A stretch of DNA of 64,000 nt from assembly GCA_030063045.1 (NCBI GenBank), contig JAQSEB010000023.1, forward strand, positions 4,154,001 through 4,218,000. The letters are read 5' to 3'. The DNA is from Pratylenchus scribneri. Taxonomy: Eukaryota > Nematoda > Chromadorea > Rhabditida > Pratylenchidae. Shown one piece after another: positions 37,701 to 54,165 of this stretch. Position 1 is the stretch's first letter; every line of letters starts with the position of its first letter. A program made the translations under genes and the position numbers. The notes under the pieces were generated by a model, which was not told where the DNA came from, ran no database searches, and worked only from the letters and a program-made list of their open reading frames with translations.

Positions 37701-38410
37701 TATTAATTTGCCGCCTTTGACTGTGCCCTCCGGCTATTGCTGCGCAACTGTATATTCCCTTCCCCCAATAATCCTCTCCCAAATGTCCACCATCTCGCCC
37801 AATATTTTCAATTCCTTCAATGTTCAATCCATCGTCAAATCCCCCAAAGCAACAATTCTTACCTCCAATTCCATCCATTATATCCTCTTTTATGGTCATG
37901 CCGCCGCTTCTTCGCTTCCATCAAAAATAATTGCGCATCTGGCGAAAGGCAGCAACAATAATAAATTAATTATTAAAAAATGCGAATGGAATGCGCGGCC
38001 GAATTAATAATGAGATGATTGATTGAATCATTTGGAGTTTGCTTAGGGAAAATCATGATGGCATCGATGACTAAAATATTTCAGAAGCAACCATTTGAAA
38101 GGGACAAAATTGGAAATGAGAATGAATCTCGAATATGAATGGATAAATTTGTTAAAGAAGTCTTTTTCCGCAAATTTATTATGTTTAATAGACATGAATT
38201 ATGACAAATTTCAATCCAGAATATTCATTCATTTAGTTTTATTTCAATTTTGAGGGCAATAATTTGAAACTAAAATTTGTACTTCATATTCCGCGAATAC
38301 ACAATTTTAATATAATTAATAAAAAAAATATATTCATTATAGGATTTTCATTATTCATTCAAAATTTATATAATTTAATTGAATAAGCAACGAAAGTTCC
38401 TCCCATTGGA
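34771..38410. other. Gene-poor region upstream of the Src-family kinase gene
   Basis: About 3.6 kb, pyrimidine-biased on the plus strand (many ccatcc and attcc words), in contrast to the purine-biased DNA before 34 kb. Open frames up to 208 codons occur around 37381-38007 but their translation is low-complexity and hydrophobic with no domain. It likely includes the promoter or untranslated leader of the kinase gene starting at 38411. Confidence 0.4.
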
Positions 38411-41247
<2,837 letters not shown>

Positions 41248-41886
41248 AAATGAATTAATAAATTCAATTCTCCAACAAAAATGGAAGAGAATAAAAAATG
41301 TGCATTGTTCATTCATTAAAATATATTTTATATATTTTATTGCTCAAATCTTCTCAAATTCGCAAAAAAATACACCAATTTCCTTGTCAAAATGGTTGAC
41401 CGAAATTTGCGACGATAAAAATTTATAAGAAATTAAAAATAATTATAATTAGTCAGAAAATTGAGAAAAAAAATATACTTTTATGTACAAGGAATAATTT
41501 GGTTTTATTCAAATTTATTTGCTTCAATTTATTCGGTGCCAATTTATTTTTTTGTTCGCAAATTTCGCTGTCAATTCAGAATTAATTTTCACAAATAAAA
41601 TTAATATTAAAATAAAATAATATTTTGTGTTTTATTTTATTCTCATTTTTATCATATTTATAAATTTTCCAAAAATAAAAATATCAACAAATCAAATGAA
41701 TATTTTGAATTGATATAAAAAATAATAATTGCATTTATTTGGATGGAGAACCCGTCAAAAATTTAATTTTTGGGAATTATCCCGGTTTAAAATGCATTGC
41801 AAAAATATGAATGGGATTTGAGAATTGGAGAGGGAAAAGAGAATTTGGCAGTTAAATTATTTTGGTGAAATTGCCTCCGGCCAAAA
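41248..41886. other. Intergenic between convergent genes
   Basis: Very AT-rich 3' flank shared by the kinase gene and the disordered-protein gene. AATAAA-type signals occur on the plus strand. No gene was recognised. Confidence 0.4.
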
Positions 41887-44800
41887 TCAAGGACGAATGA
41901 TTTTAAGGTGTTGATCAGAGGAAGAAGGAGGGAATCCAAATTGGGAACCTGGAAAATATTAAAAATTCAATATTTTATAATTAAAATTACTGACTTTGAC
42001 TCCGAAATGAAGCGGGAATGACTCGAACGAGTGGAGGGGACATTGAATAATTTGTGGGGAACGGAGGAGGCAATGAACATTGAGAAGGCCGAGGCGATGG
42101 ATTCGTCGTTGAATTGGCCTGCTGGGCCATTGGGCTGCAAAATGGAAATGAATTGAATGAAAAATGGAAGAATAATTGGATAATTGAATGAGAATAGAGA
42201 GTAGATGAACATATTTGAATTTGGGAACTGGGGAAAGGGATGCCAATTATTGGTTAAGGAATGAACTATAAATTGGCACAAAATTCGGTAAAAATTTGCT
42301 CAATGGATTGGCCATATTTTTTGTTTGCCAAATTAGTGGCCCATAAATTCATTTTCCCTCAGTTCACCTCACTGAAATTGTCACCCGATTAATGCCAGTG
42401 ATATTTTGACAACCAGGAATGTGCATTGAAGTGGACCGTGTCATAAATGGACTAAATTTATTGGATTTATTATTAAATTTGGGGGAGGAATATTCAGTAT
42501 TATACCTTCCAGGGGGCGTTGTGAAGGGCGAGGAAAGGGCGGTCGGTGATTTGGCACGGACACCGTGGATGACATCATCCAAATGGGTTTGCAACAAATC
42601 ACAAACCAAAAGTGAGTCTTTGACCTGCAAAATGTGAATTTATTCAATTGAATTTTTAATATGATTTTATCAAAAAATTATGCCATTAGGCTTAATTGGG
42701 ACGCAAATTCATTGGCAAAAATGCGAAAATGTTGAAAAAAAAATAAAAAAATAATATTTTTTTTTGTACCAATTTGCCTTTTCAAATTCTTTTCAATGTA
42801 TTTTGCATTTCTAAATATTTGTCCAATTTCCCTCACCATTTTATCATAAACATCCTGCGGATAAAGGCAATCCCTTCTGAGGCGATCCTGAATTCTTTTT
42901 GGGTCCTGCGAAATATACGCATGTTTTGGAGTTGACCTTCAAATTGAAATTGAAAAGGGATATTATGAATTAATGCGAAGATGTAACCAAAATCAAATAA
43001 ATTTAATAATAATTTTTTACCTGGCCACTTTTGGCTGCTCATCGCCCAATGTCCTCAATGTCTCGGCAATATAGTCTGGATCTTGGCTGAGTTCATGGAT
43101 GGCATCCGCCGACATATAAACACCAGCAGATGAACCTTTGTTTTTGGCAACACTCGATTTTTTGCCTCCGCCTCCAAAAAATGATGCTGAAAAGCAATGG
43201 CAAGATTGAAATATGCAAATATTTAATTTTAGCCTAAGTCCCAATGCCCTCTCATTGTTACCTGTTGCCCCAGAATCTATGGATCCCAAATTTTCGAGAC
43301 CCAAAAAGGAAAGGATTTTTGCATTTGAAATGAAAAAGAAGACAAGATTGGATAGGAAAATGGAATTTGGGATGGAATGGAATTGGAGGATGAGACACGC
43401 AATTTGCCAGAATTGCAAAAGAGAATGAATGAGGCATTCCATTCATTCATTCACAAAAATGGGGCAAATTGATAGAAATGGAAATGGTAGGGGGGGGAGA
43501 ATCCGGCTAAGTAAGCAAAATGAAAAGAAGAAGCTGCCTTTTGGCCCATTTTTCATTGTGTTTTTGTTGAATCATTTGGAATGGAGGGAGGAATAATGTT
43601 TGATGAAGGGGAAAACCATAGAAAATGAGGATGGATGGGTGAATAATCCACGTAAATTTGCCCTCAATGGGAAAAGAAAATAAAAGGACAAAAAGCTTAT
43701 AAGATTTGTTTGAAGTTAGAGTAGGAGAATCTTTTAAAGGAGGATTGAAATTAAATAAATCTTTTTTAAACCATCTTTTCACCTGAGTCCTGATTCTGAG
43801 CTAAACTAATTTGAGTCCTCCTCAATCTTTGTTTATTAAATTGTGCCCAATCCCATGAATTCCCCATAATTTAAATATGAATATTCCACTCACCAGCTGT
43901 CCTTCCAACGGCGCCACAACCCCCGGCCCCTGTTGCCGATGTATTTGTTCCCTTCATCGGGAAAAAATGATGGCCTCCATTATGTTGGATGCTGGCCTGG
44001 CGAAGGGCATCAACGGGAATTTTGCCGGTCCTAACACCTTTGTGCAGTTTGATCCTTTGCGCAAATGAAAGTGGCGACATTGAAGATTGGCCGTGCGGTG
44101 GTTTTTGGGGTGGTTGAGAAGAGGAAAGGGGCCGAAATGTTTGGAAGCCAATTTCCGGTTGTTTTTGTTGCAAATGCAGATTATTGGCATCATCAAAAAT
44201 GAACCTAAAATTGGAGGAAATTATTTGAATATTTAATTGTGAGGAAAAAGTTTAGATAATTTGAATTCAAATGAAATTTATTTAACCAAGTTAAAGAAAT
44301 TTCTGATATTAATTTGGTCCAAAATGTTGCCATAAATATTCACTTTTATTCCTATTTAAATTTACCCATTTCGATGTGTTTCTTCTCCCTCTTTTATATG
44401 TCCATTTTGTTCTGCCAATTTTGGGGAAGGATACGGTGGCGGCTCCTGTGACTGAGCCTTCTGGGCACGGATCCCTCCAAAGGGCCAACGCCTTCCACTT
44501 TGTGGCGAATTTGGCGCAGAATTTACCTTTTTGGTGGCGTGCAAATCCGGCGATGATGCTGGAAATCAAATTAATGAATTGTTTGATTAAGATTCGTTAT
44601 ACTTTTGTAATATTATTCTAATATTATAAAAATTATTTAATCCATCAATTTATAAAAGCCAAAGGTGATTCTAGCTGGGTAGCCCAATTTAAATGTTTTT
44701 CCTTCATTTTCCCCTTCAAAAATACGTTCAATTTCGCGCCATTTTTTGCCCTCAGCTGCTGCCTTTTCCTTGGCCAATTCCACCGTTGATCTGGATCGAC

Positions 44801-45379
44801 TGCTGGAAGTATGCCCTGTATGGGTCCCTCTTCGTTGGCCACCTCCATCTGCCACAGCCGTGCTCTTCGATTTGGACGATGGAAGAGGTGGCTTATCCGC
44901 AAATTTCTGTTAAAAATGGCCAAATCAAGTTTTGAATAAATTGTATTTGGTCACAAATAATTGCCATTTATTCGAATAAAAATATTTTTCCAAATTATTC
45001 AAACTATCCCTACTTTCATATATTAAATTAATAATTAAAATTTCCAATGTTCCTCCGATTCCATTTTCCCCTTCCATACCCGACTGCTTTGTTGTGTGCT
45101 CCGATCCATTCGATCCTGTTGTTGTTGATCGCCCATTCCAATTTGTTGTTGGCCTGTCCCGCTGCCACCTCCTTTGGGACCTGCCTCCTTTTCCAATTCG
45201 GCCCTACTTTGGGATCGATTAATTTTTGTGATTCCTCGATAAAAAATTGAGAAGAATGGAGCAATTTCACGGGACGGCGATGTTTTTGCTGATTGGCTGC
45301 CTTTTTGTGAATGTTTTCGCTTTTCCAATCCGGCGGATGAGGATTTGGCCGAGGATGGCTTCATCTTCTCCTGCGGCAT
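41887..45379 (-). CDS. Large Ser/Pro-rich, mostly disordered protein with a helical core, 589 aa
   Basis: Nine exons (45379..45080, 44906..44726, 44558..44366, 44204..43894, 43186..43021, 42936..42770, 42617..42368, 42134..41995, 41948..41887) fit together with consistent phases to 589 residues. The N-terminal 330 or so residues are disordered, rich in Ser, Lys, Pro, Gln and Gly (for example PPLPSSKSKST, PSSPDLHATKK). Then comes a predicted helical part (ADAIHELSQDPDYIAETL, DKMVREIGQIFRNAKYIEKN, LLVCDLLQTHLDDVI) followed by a Pro/Ser-rich tail. No signal peptide, membrane span or catalytic motif. It resembles a cytoplasmic scaffold or adaptor by composition. I do not recognise the family. The acceptor of the seventh exon (GTCAAAG) is the least certain splice site. 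Confidence 0.7.
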
Positions 45380-46519
45380 TCTTTTCTAATTAATTTGGGA
45401 GCTGAAAGAAAAAAAGAATAAATATAATTGTTAAAAGGGAAATTCGAATGAAGTTGGATTTTCAATAAATGAACAAAAACATTGAAAGAAATGGTTAATT
45501 CCCAATTAAACTAATAAAGCATGCAAATACCGCTTCTGAATATGCTATTTATTTTCTTACAATTTATGCGTTAATTAGTATGTAATTTTGTAAGCAAAAA
45601 TGAAGGATGTTTTACTTTTTCTCTAATTCGCTTGTCGCTTCATTAAATCCAAAAAAATTTCAACCGGATTTGGTCCATTTCGTGCCAGATGGACTTCCAC
45701 CAAATTTATTACTCTACTAAAATTGGGGACAATGGAAATTCTTTCAAAAAGTCATCCAACTGTTGGACAATAAAACATGCCCCCAAGGCCCATTTCTTCA
45801 AGTCCCTTTTTGTGTCTTTTTTTGCTTGGCCAATGTCCATCCATCCACGAATCCCGTTGGTGGACAGATTATTCTCCCAAGGGATTTTATATGAAGGGAG
45901 CACATTTTTGGCTGCTGCTGCTGGTGGGCCAAATTTTATGAAATTTGATGTGACAGCAAAAAAAGAAGAGTTTTTGAATATTTTTTTTTGGATTTAAAAA
46001 TTCCAGCAAATTTCCCAGAGGAGAATGAAAAGAATCGGAAAAAGTGCAAAAAAAACCATAAAATGTTCATAAAAGTGAATAGAGGAAAAGGAAAAATTAA
46101 TATGAAAAATATTTTAAAATGAAGAAAAATTTTATAAAGGGCATTCATTAATAAATTGTTAAATATTTGAGCATTTAAATGAATTAAATATTTGGATTGG
46201 ATTTAAATAAATTTGTACGACCCACAGGGATTAAGATCTCCCTGGGTGGTTTATTGGGCAAAAAAAGGGGTTTGTCCCAAAAGTTTTGGCCAATTTTATG
46301 GCCAATAAATGATTGGGGACCAAAACAACATTGCACATTTTTGAGAGAATAAATGCTAAAACATTTTATGCCGGAAAAAGGCTTTTAAAATAATTTCTGG
46401 AGGAAGAAAGAATCGGGAAAATGTTCAAAGCAAATAACAACAAAAAAAGGAAATCCCATTAAAATTAAATATAGCCGGCGGGATATATCAAAAGCATTCC
46501 CATCCCCATGAGGATTTTT
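45380..46519. other. Intergenic region before array 3
   Basis: About 1.1 kb of AT-rich sequence, upstream of the disordered-protein gene on the minus strand. No supportable gene. The open frames near 45689-45997 lack domains and splice context. Confidence 0.4.
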
Positions 46520-47498
46520 ATTTCCGCCTAGTTAGAATAATTCCGCCTGGTTAGAATAATTCCGCCTAGTTAGAATAATTCCGCCTAGTTAGAATAATTC
46601 CGCCTAGTTAGAATAATTCCGCCTAGTTAGAATAATTCCGCCTAGTTAGAATAATTCCGCCTGGTTAGAATAATTCCGCCTGGTTAGAATAATTCCGCCT
46701 AGTTAGAATAATTCCGCCTAGTTAGAATAATTCCGCCTAGTTAGAATAATTCCGCCTAGTTAGAATAATTCCGCCTGGTTAGAATAATTCCGCCTAGTTA
46801 GAATAATTCCGCCTGGTTAGAATAATTCCGCCTAGTTAGAATAATTCCGCCTAGTTAGAATAATTCCGCCTGGTTAGAATAATTCCGCCTAGTTAGAATA
46901 ATTCCGCCTGGTTAGAATAATTCCGCCTAGTTAGAATAATTCCGCCTGGTTAGAATAATTCCGCCTAGTTAGAATAATTCCGCCTGGTTAGAATAATTCC
47001 GCCTAGTTAGAATAATTCCGCCTGGTTAGAATAATTCCGCCTAGTTAGAATAATTCCGCCTAGTTAGAATAATTCCGCCTAGTTAGAATAATTCCGCCTA
47101 GTTAGAATAATTCCGCCTAGTTAGAATAATTCCGCCTAGTTAGAATAATTCCGCCTAGTTAGAATAATTCCGCCTGGTTAGAATAATTCCGCCTAGTTAG
47201 AATAATTCCGCCTGGTTAGAATAATTCCGCCTAGTTAGAATAATTCCGCCTGGTTAGAATAATTCCGCCTAGTTAGAATAATTCCGCCTGGTTAGAATAA
47301 TTCCGCCTAGTTAGAATAATTCCGCCTAGTTAGAATAATTCCGCCTAGTTAGAATAATTCCGCCTGGTTAGAATAATTCCGCCTGGTTAGAATAATTCCG
47401 AGAATAATTCCGCCTGGTTAGAATAATTCCGCCTGGTTAGAATAATTCCGCCTAGTTAGATTAATTCGCCTGTTCTGATTTTAATTCCGCCTAAGATT
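46520..47498 (+). repeat. Minisatellite array 3, 19-bp units, TTCCGCC core
   Basis: About 1 kb of very regular 19-bp units reading ttccgcct, then agttagaataa or ggttagaataa. The A/G choice after cct alternates in runs, so the array is two near-identical monomer types. The core ttccgcct and the aataa joint match arrays 1 and 2, but the unit is 5-6 bp shorter because the tcaac/ttgac segment is reduced. Orientation is the same as array 1. One truncated unit occurs at about 47400, and degenerate units close the right end. Confidence 0.97.
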
Positions 47499-50400
47499 AT
47501 GGTCAAGAATAAAAAAGGGATGCTCATCATTTTCCCAATTTTCTGTTGATAAATGCTCAATTTGAACATAATAAAATATTTCATTGAATGGAGAAAATGA
47601 TTGATGAGGGAAATATATGGCCATATGATTGGCTCAAAATTGAAAATAGAATTTTTTTGGACGAATATTCAGGATGGATTATGGAGGAGGAAAAATAATT
47701 GATGAACATTTTTATGAAGTTTGGCCATTGTTTTTCCCAACAAAAATGGGAAAGACTGCAAAAAAATTAGCCGAATGGATTGAATTTGGAAATAGAAGCT
47801 AACAAAAAAGTGGGATAGGGGGGATAACACTTTTTTGAGGGAATAATGAACCGAATGCTCAATGCTTCTCCTCACATTTTGTTTCGCATTTAATAAACAG
47901 AAATGCGGAAAAAAGGCTTAAAAAGGAATGGAAATGGACGGTTGAAGAAATGAGTCAGCTGGGGCCAAAAGAAAGAAGGGAAGGTTGTCCTTATTTTGTT
48001 AGGTAGAAAATGGGATTGGAAGAAGGATAAATGAGAATTGTAAATATTCAATCCTTTGTGGATGACGTTCATCCCCCCTCTCTTATTATTTGTTTGTTTA
48101 AAAAAATGGGAAATTGGTTAACGTGAAAAATTATTTGAACCATAAATTTGGCCAAATTCAGGTCACAGTCACATGAACAATATCCATTTTTTCAGCATTT
48201 TTCAGTACAGTCCAAATTCGAAATTTTCCATTTTTTTGGCATTCGGAGATTTGAAAAGGCCACCATAAAATATTCAATCACAGAAACCAAAACAAATTCC
48301 ACCTCATTCTCTACCGTTGGCTGATGAGGAAAATGAAAGGGCGGCAAAAAGGAAAGGAAAAAATGTGAATTGAGATTGAGGGGAAATTGGTGTTGGGTGG
48401 GGGCAATAAAAGTTGGCCTTGGGGAATGGGGACCCATCAAAATGTGGAGGCAAGCCAAAATTGGCTCCAATCAAAATCACACCTCCTTCTCCCTTGGCAA
48501 AATATAAAAAAACATTGGGGTGTGCAATTTATATTATTGTATTTTTTGGAAAGAAAACCGCAAATAAGAATGAAAAAAGGAATTTATGTATTGGCCAAAA
48601 CTACCTCCTCGATTTGTTGAAAGTATGAAAATAAAAATTGCCAAAAAAATTGAAAAGAATCAATTCTTTTTAGCAAATAAAAAGGGCCGATGTTTAAGTG
48701 AATTGAGATTTGTTTTTTGTTTCCCTTCTTCCAATATTGGCCCTCAATTAATTTAAAGTATTTACTAAAGGGGGAATGTGGATACTCAAGTGGAAAAAGC
48801 GAAGGAACATAAATTGCTTTTAGCTCTATTAAAAAAGGGAAAATTGGTTGAATTTTGTTTGTTTTTTTCAACCTTCATTATTGCCAAAAATATTACAATT
48901 GGAATATGAATGTGGGAATGAAAGGGAAATGCTTTTAAGGAGAATTTGGGAGAAAAAGAAGGGAGAAGAAATTATGGCACATTGGCCCATTTATTGGCCA
49001 TGCCATTGACCCGCGAAAATAGAATTGACACTTTTGGCTGGAGGAAGCCAAACTGGCAATTATGCAAATGTTCCCATTCCCAGTGAGAACAAAAGATTTG
49101 GGGCCAAAAAGTGACCAAAAGGAAGATTTTTGGTTGGCCAATACAAATGGCATATTATATTAGTGATAATGATAATTATTATAAAATTGAGATTGAAAAA
49201 TGGAAGCATATTTTAGGACATTCTAAATTTATTGATGTTTAAATTGTTTAAAAAGCCAATTGCCGAAAAAGATGGCAAATTGTTGTCTACAAAATCATTG
49301 GAGAAAATGGGGAAATTGAATTTGGATTGAATTTCCTTGACGAAAGAAGGCCCAATTTCCTATATAAAATAAAATGAAACATTTTAACGATTAAAATTTG
49401 GCACTGAAATGAAAAGAAAAATGAGAAAACATTCATAAAAGAACAATTAGAGCGAATAATTTCAATTATTCATTGTAAATTTATGCAACAAATTTGCACT
49501 TTGGCAGATTTTCCGCCCATTTTTGAGTATTTTCACACTATTTGCGGCATTTAAAAGAGGAATTTGCCAAAATTGGTCCATGCTAGTTTGGAAACAAATG
49601 ACACATGGCGCCCAAATGGCCAATAAATTCCTTTTAATGGAATGCGAAAAATGAGCCGAAAATTGATGAAAAAAGAATAAAACAATTTAATTGGGAGGAA
49701 TAAAAAATGAGTGAATTAAAAAAGGAAAAAATCAAAATGAATTGAAAGGAAAATGTGCCCCAAAAAGAACTATAATTTTGAACTATTTTTTGCGCGTTAA
49801 ATTAGGACAAAATTTGTAGATTTCATTGAATGCATGGAATCCAATCCAATTCAATTCAATTCAATTCAAGGAATATGTATGCAATATTCTCCTTGAATGG
49901 ACACAAAGAATGAATGAATGAATTGGGGGAATGGTCAACTCAAAATGGATGGAATATGGGTGAATAAATTGTTGTCGGGGAATTGTGGGTGGGTAAAATG
50001 GATTTTGGGGAATTTTGCTGGATGGATTGAATTTTGGAAGGGGCGAAGGCGGTCAGCCCTTTGAAATGCAAATTTTCAATGGGGGGGGGGGGCGGAAGGC
50101 AGAGGAAAGGCCAATTTCTTGGCTAATTCGCGGGAAATTGATGGATGGTGAAAATGGATTGAGATGCGAATATTTTGCATGGAATTGGATTACTATATTA
50201 TTTTATAAAATTCAATACATCGAGTTTTAGATGTTCCAAAATGGATGGATGGGTAATATATATTCCATCCAAAATATTTGCGCAAAAAAATGCGCACACT
50301 CAAAAGATTCAAGATAAGAACAAATTTGTGAGCGATGTTTCTCTCAGCGGGTGCGCGGGATAGATGGATTTGGGGGAGGAGATTGGATTGGATTCAAATT

Positions 50401-53292
50401 TGGATGTTACCAAATTAAAGGATAAAAAAGAGAGAAGATGGTATTCGATATTGGTATATGTATTATTTTTAGAATTATTTTGGAAAAAGTGAATAGAAAT
50501 GAATTTTTGTTCAGCAAATCATTCATCAAATCTAAGGGATTGAATGGATTTTAATATTGTTTAATAAATTAAATTTGCATTTAAATCAATTGTTCCTCTG
50601 GCTAAAGAATTTTCAATAAAAAATTTTAATTTTAATAATCTAACTAGTTTAAAGAAAAGTGGAGGTTGGACTATATTTGGCCAAAATGGACATAAAGGTG
50701 AGAGAGAAAGTCAAATGGGGTGAAGAAATAATTGCAAAAAGATTAAAAAAAGGAAAGGGCCAAAAAACCTGTGGCCATCATAAAAGCCAAAAATGGACTT
50801 CCGAGGCAAAAAAGTCATTCATTCATGTAAAAATTCCAATGGACAAAAAGATTCTTCCCTCTGGCATTTGACAAAAATGATGGAATGGGATAAGTGGAAT
50901 GAATGGATGGACACACATTTGAATTTGAATAAAATAATTAAATCTTTAATAATTAATTTGAAGAATATTCCAGGAAAAAGCTGTGGTAAATTGAAACAAA
51001 TAACAAAAATGAAAAATAAGGCCAACAAAGATAGAAAATAAGTCGGAAAATTTGGGAAAAATGAAGAGAAAATTGGCAGAAAAGCTATTAAGTGATTAAT
51101 TGGTCTCCTTTCGGTGGAGAAAATGATGGCGGAGGAAGTAAGGAGGAATCGATGGCCCCACAGGGGAGAAAGGCGATGAAAATTATAAGGAGGGCTATGG
51201 TGCCAAAAGCCAAAACACCCCAAACCTATTGGCGCCAATTGTTTGCAAGGTCTTCTCCCCCCAAGGAAGGAGTCAACAGCTGTGGGTATAAGAAGGAAAG
51301 AAACGAATATATAGGTGGCAAAATTAGGTCAAAATAGGCGTCAAAATGCGTAAAAATGAGCTAATAAGCTGCATTTTATTGGCCAAAAAGAATTTTTAAT
51401 TAATTAGGATAAGCGTGAAAGTGATCGAAATGATCCATTTAATGCGATATTGATGCAAAAATCGAGTCAAAATTGGCATTTTTGGATTTAAATTTTTTAA
51501 AATTATTATGGATTAAATTGAAAATGTGCAGAAAATGAAGATTTCTCATAGGAATAATTTTTTGTAGAATTCCGGAAAATCGTAAAATTGAGAGGTATTC
51601 CTCCCAATTCCATTTGACCGTTGTTGCCGATGGTCAGCACAGCACATTTTCGCCTTCATCGAGTGCAATATTGTTCCCCATTCCAAAATTTCCTCCCTGA
51701 TGAGGAAACCGCAGCGGCAAAGTCCATAAAACATTTTTTACCGTCGCCGATTCCATTTGGATGAGATTATACCCTCCGGGCGAATCCAATCAAATCCATC
51801 AAATTGGACATGGGGCAATGACATCCCAAACCCATCAATTCCCAACCCTACATCATAATTTTGTGTCCGAATTTTCAAAAAAAAAGCCAGCTGTTCCAAA
51901 TGGATGACTTTCTCAAAAATATATGAGGTCATTGCATGCTTAATTTTTTATTTTCCTGAATATTTTGTACAATTCCTTTAAGAAATTTTTACCATGAAAA
52001 AGATGGAAAAAAGGCTTTTATTGAAATAAATGAATGAATCAATTGGGAATAAATAAAGCCAATTGGCCGCAAAAATGTGAAAGAAATTGGCCATAAGGTA
52101 CATCAATTCAATGGCGGAATGCGCATGGCCTTTGCCCCTTTCGTTCATTATTTATTGACATTTTATTGGCCAATTCAATTGAAATAGTGTGAAAGGTTAA
52201 ATGAATGAATGAGTAGAGATTTGCTCATCACATCAATCTTATTTTTGGCCAAAAGTGGAAAAGCTACAATAATCATTCGCTTCTTTTTATTTTGGCCCAT
52301 TAAAAAAGGCGAATCTATTGTTAATTTTAAAAAAAAATTATTATTTGTTCCCTCGAAAGTGACATCCAGTCATCAAATGTTCCCCCATTCATTTTGGCCA
52401 ATAGCAAAATTCCGCGCATCAATTATTATTTGGCCTTTGAAAAGAGGGGAACAACAATAAAAAAGGAGAATGCAAGGAAGTAATCCAACAAATATTCCTC
52501 CTAAAATTGATATTTTTATTTAAATTTCTTAACCAAATCGGTCTTGTCAAAATTGTAGCACATAATCATGTCATTTTGGATTAAAAATATGAATTACCTA
52601 CAACAATTTGGGGAATGAGGGGAATCTAGGGCGGACAGGTTAGAAGCTGTTGCTGTTGCTGGCTGCATCGGCGGATAATTTGCCCCATGGATAGGAGGGA
52701 TTAAAACTTAAAAATGAGAGAATTCAGATTCAGATCATTTTTGGATGCACATCTAATTAGCATTTTTCCCGATGGAATACATAGTTAAGGTCGAAAATAA
52801 AAAACCTCCTTTTTAATAAAACTTTCCATCAAGCATGAATGGCATATCAAAAAGCCATTATTTCCATAAAAATCCATCTATCCTATGAATACAAATGGGA
52901 TAATAGCATCTTTAACAAACGACCGGTTACGGTTTTTTAGATCAATTAAACAAGACATTACTTAAAGATGCTTTAATGGAGAAGAGAGGATATGCTTCAG
53001 CATTTTTTATTTTATTTTGGGTTAATTTGGCCTAGGCTCAGTGTGGAAACTGCTTATTATAGGCGATTTCTTGGTAATAAAAGTGCTGCCACAGGGAGTT
53101 TGGAGTGTGGACCCCCCAATGTTGGGGCAGAGACTCAGTTAAATGTGCTAGAGCACTGGTTTATTTTACAAATAAAGAATTTATTAAGGATAAAATTAAT
53201 GAATTGAATATTTGGATATAGATGAGGCGATCAATGTTTTTCCATCATTTTAATTGCACTTTTTCTTTCAACCATATTTTCACATCATCCGT
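47499..53292. other. Gene-poor region
   Basis: About 5.8 kb with no supportable complete gene. It has a G run at about 50082-50092 and repeated ggaatgg/aattggcc words. A possible decayed minus-strand coding remnant at 51546..51932 (translation includes GLGIDGFGMSLPHVQFDGF, then a weak donor) has no partner exons. At about 52920 a ccggttacggtttttta stretch resembles one at about 54605 next to the second small coiled-coil gene. Confidence 0.4.
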
Positions 53293-53575
53293 TCACTGTT
53301 GTCCACCTTGTTGGTCTCGATTTCGTCGATTTGCACGCCAACGAGCCTTCTTCTCGCGCATATGTCGGCGCCGTTCTTCTTCCTGTATACGTACTTCATT
53401 TTCCCTTTGCCTCAGTTCTTGTACCCGTCGCCTCAAATCTTCACATGCACGTCGTTCCATTTCCATAAGTTGCTCCGATTCTTCAATTCTTCGCACATAT
53501 TCTTCCTGTTCTCGTCGTATACATTCGCGTTCAGAATCCGAAGAAGAATCAGAAGAAGTTAACAATTTATTGAGG
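53293..53575 (-). CDS. Arg/Glu-rich small coiled-coil protein, paralogue A (start unclear)
   Basis: An open frame of about 94 codons follows a CCCTTTCAG acceptor (exon start 53575) and ends at 53293. It starts with a phosphoacceptor-like acidic serine patch (TSSDSSSDSERE), continues as a strongly charged coiled coil rich in Arg and Glu, and ends ARWRANRRNRDQQGGQQ. There is no ATG between the acceptor and the coiled coil; the first in-frame Met is about 33 codons in (53464..53466). So the true start is either in an undetected upstream exon or lost. Its C-terminal tail is shared with the next gene, which makes the two clear paralogues. Confidence 0.55.
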
Positions 53576-54165
53576 CTGAAAGGGAATTGGCCAATTTGAG
53601 CTGGGATTTTTTTAGGGAATTTGAAAAAGGATAAAATTGAAAAAATGCGCGCCAGATTTGGAATGGATGAAATAAAAAGGGGAAGAAATCCGGTTTTAGA
53701 ACCGATAAACGGGTACGGCCAATAAAGATAATGAAAAACTAATGCTAATTAGGATTCTCCATTTAACGAAAACCCCTAAATACATGTTTTTAGTAAAAAA
53801 TAAATTTTTTTTGGAAAAAATGGGAGGGGGTGTACGAACTCCACCATTACCCCAAAGTCCAAATTGGCATTAAAAACTTAATGTTTAAATCAATACTGAA
53901 ATTGGTATTGCACAATTTACAATTGATAAATTTGCTCGTGAAAAATTTTATAGAATTCATCCATTTATAAGTCTAGCATTTATTATTTAATCAACTGAGA
54001 TTTGATCCAGCAGGGAAATTTTGCAAGGATAAATCATTAATAATTAATAAAAAGATGACATTATTAAAAATAGAAAACATTTTTGTGATTTCTTTTAAAC
54101 AAAATTATTTATTTCTCTTCTTTCTTTTATTCTTTCTTAATTTCCAATCCATCGCCATTATCGGA
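53576..54165. other. Spacer between the two paralogues
   Basis: AT-rich spacer between the two small coiled-coil genes. It probably carries the 5' side of paralogue A, but no convincing upstream exon could be picked. A ccggttttagaaccg palindrome-like stretch lies near 53690. Confidence 0.35.

Noticed and set aside
37381..38007. 208-codon plus-strand open frame
   Set aside because: Low-complexity, hydrophobic, pyrimidine-driven translation with no domain, no splice partners and an overlapping open frame on the other strand.
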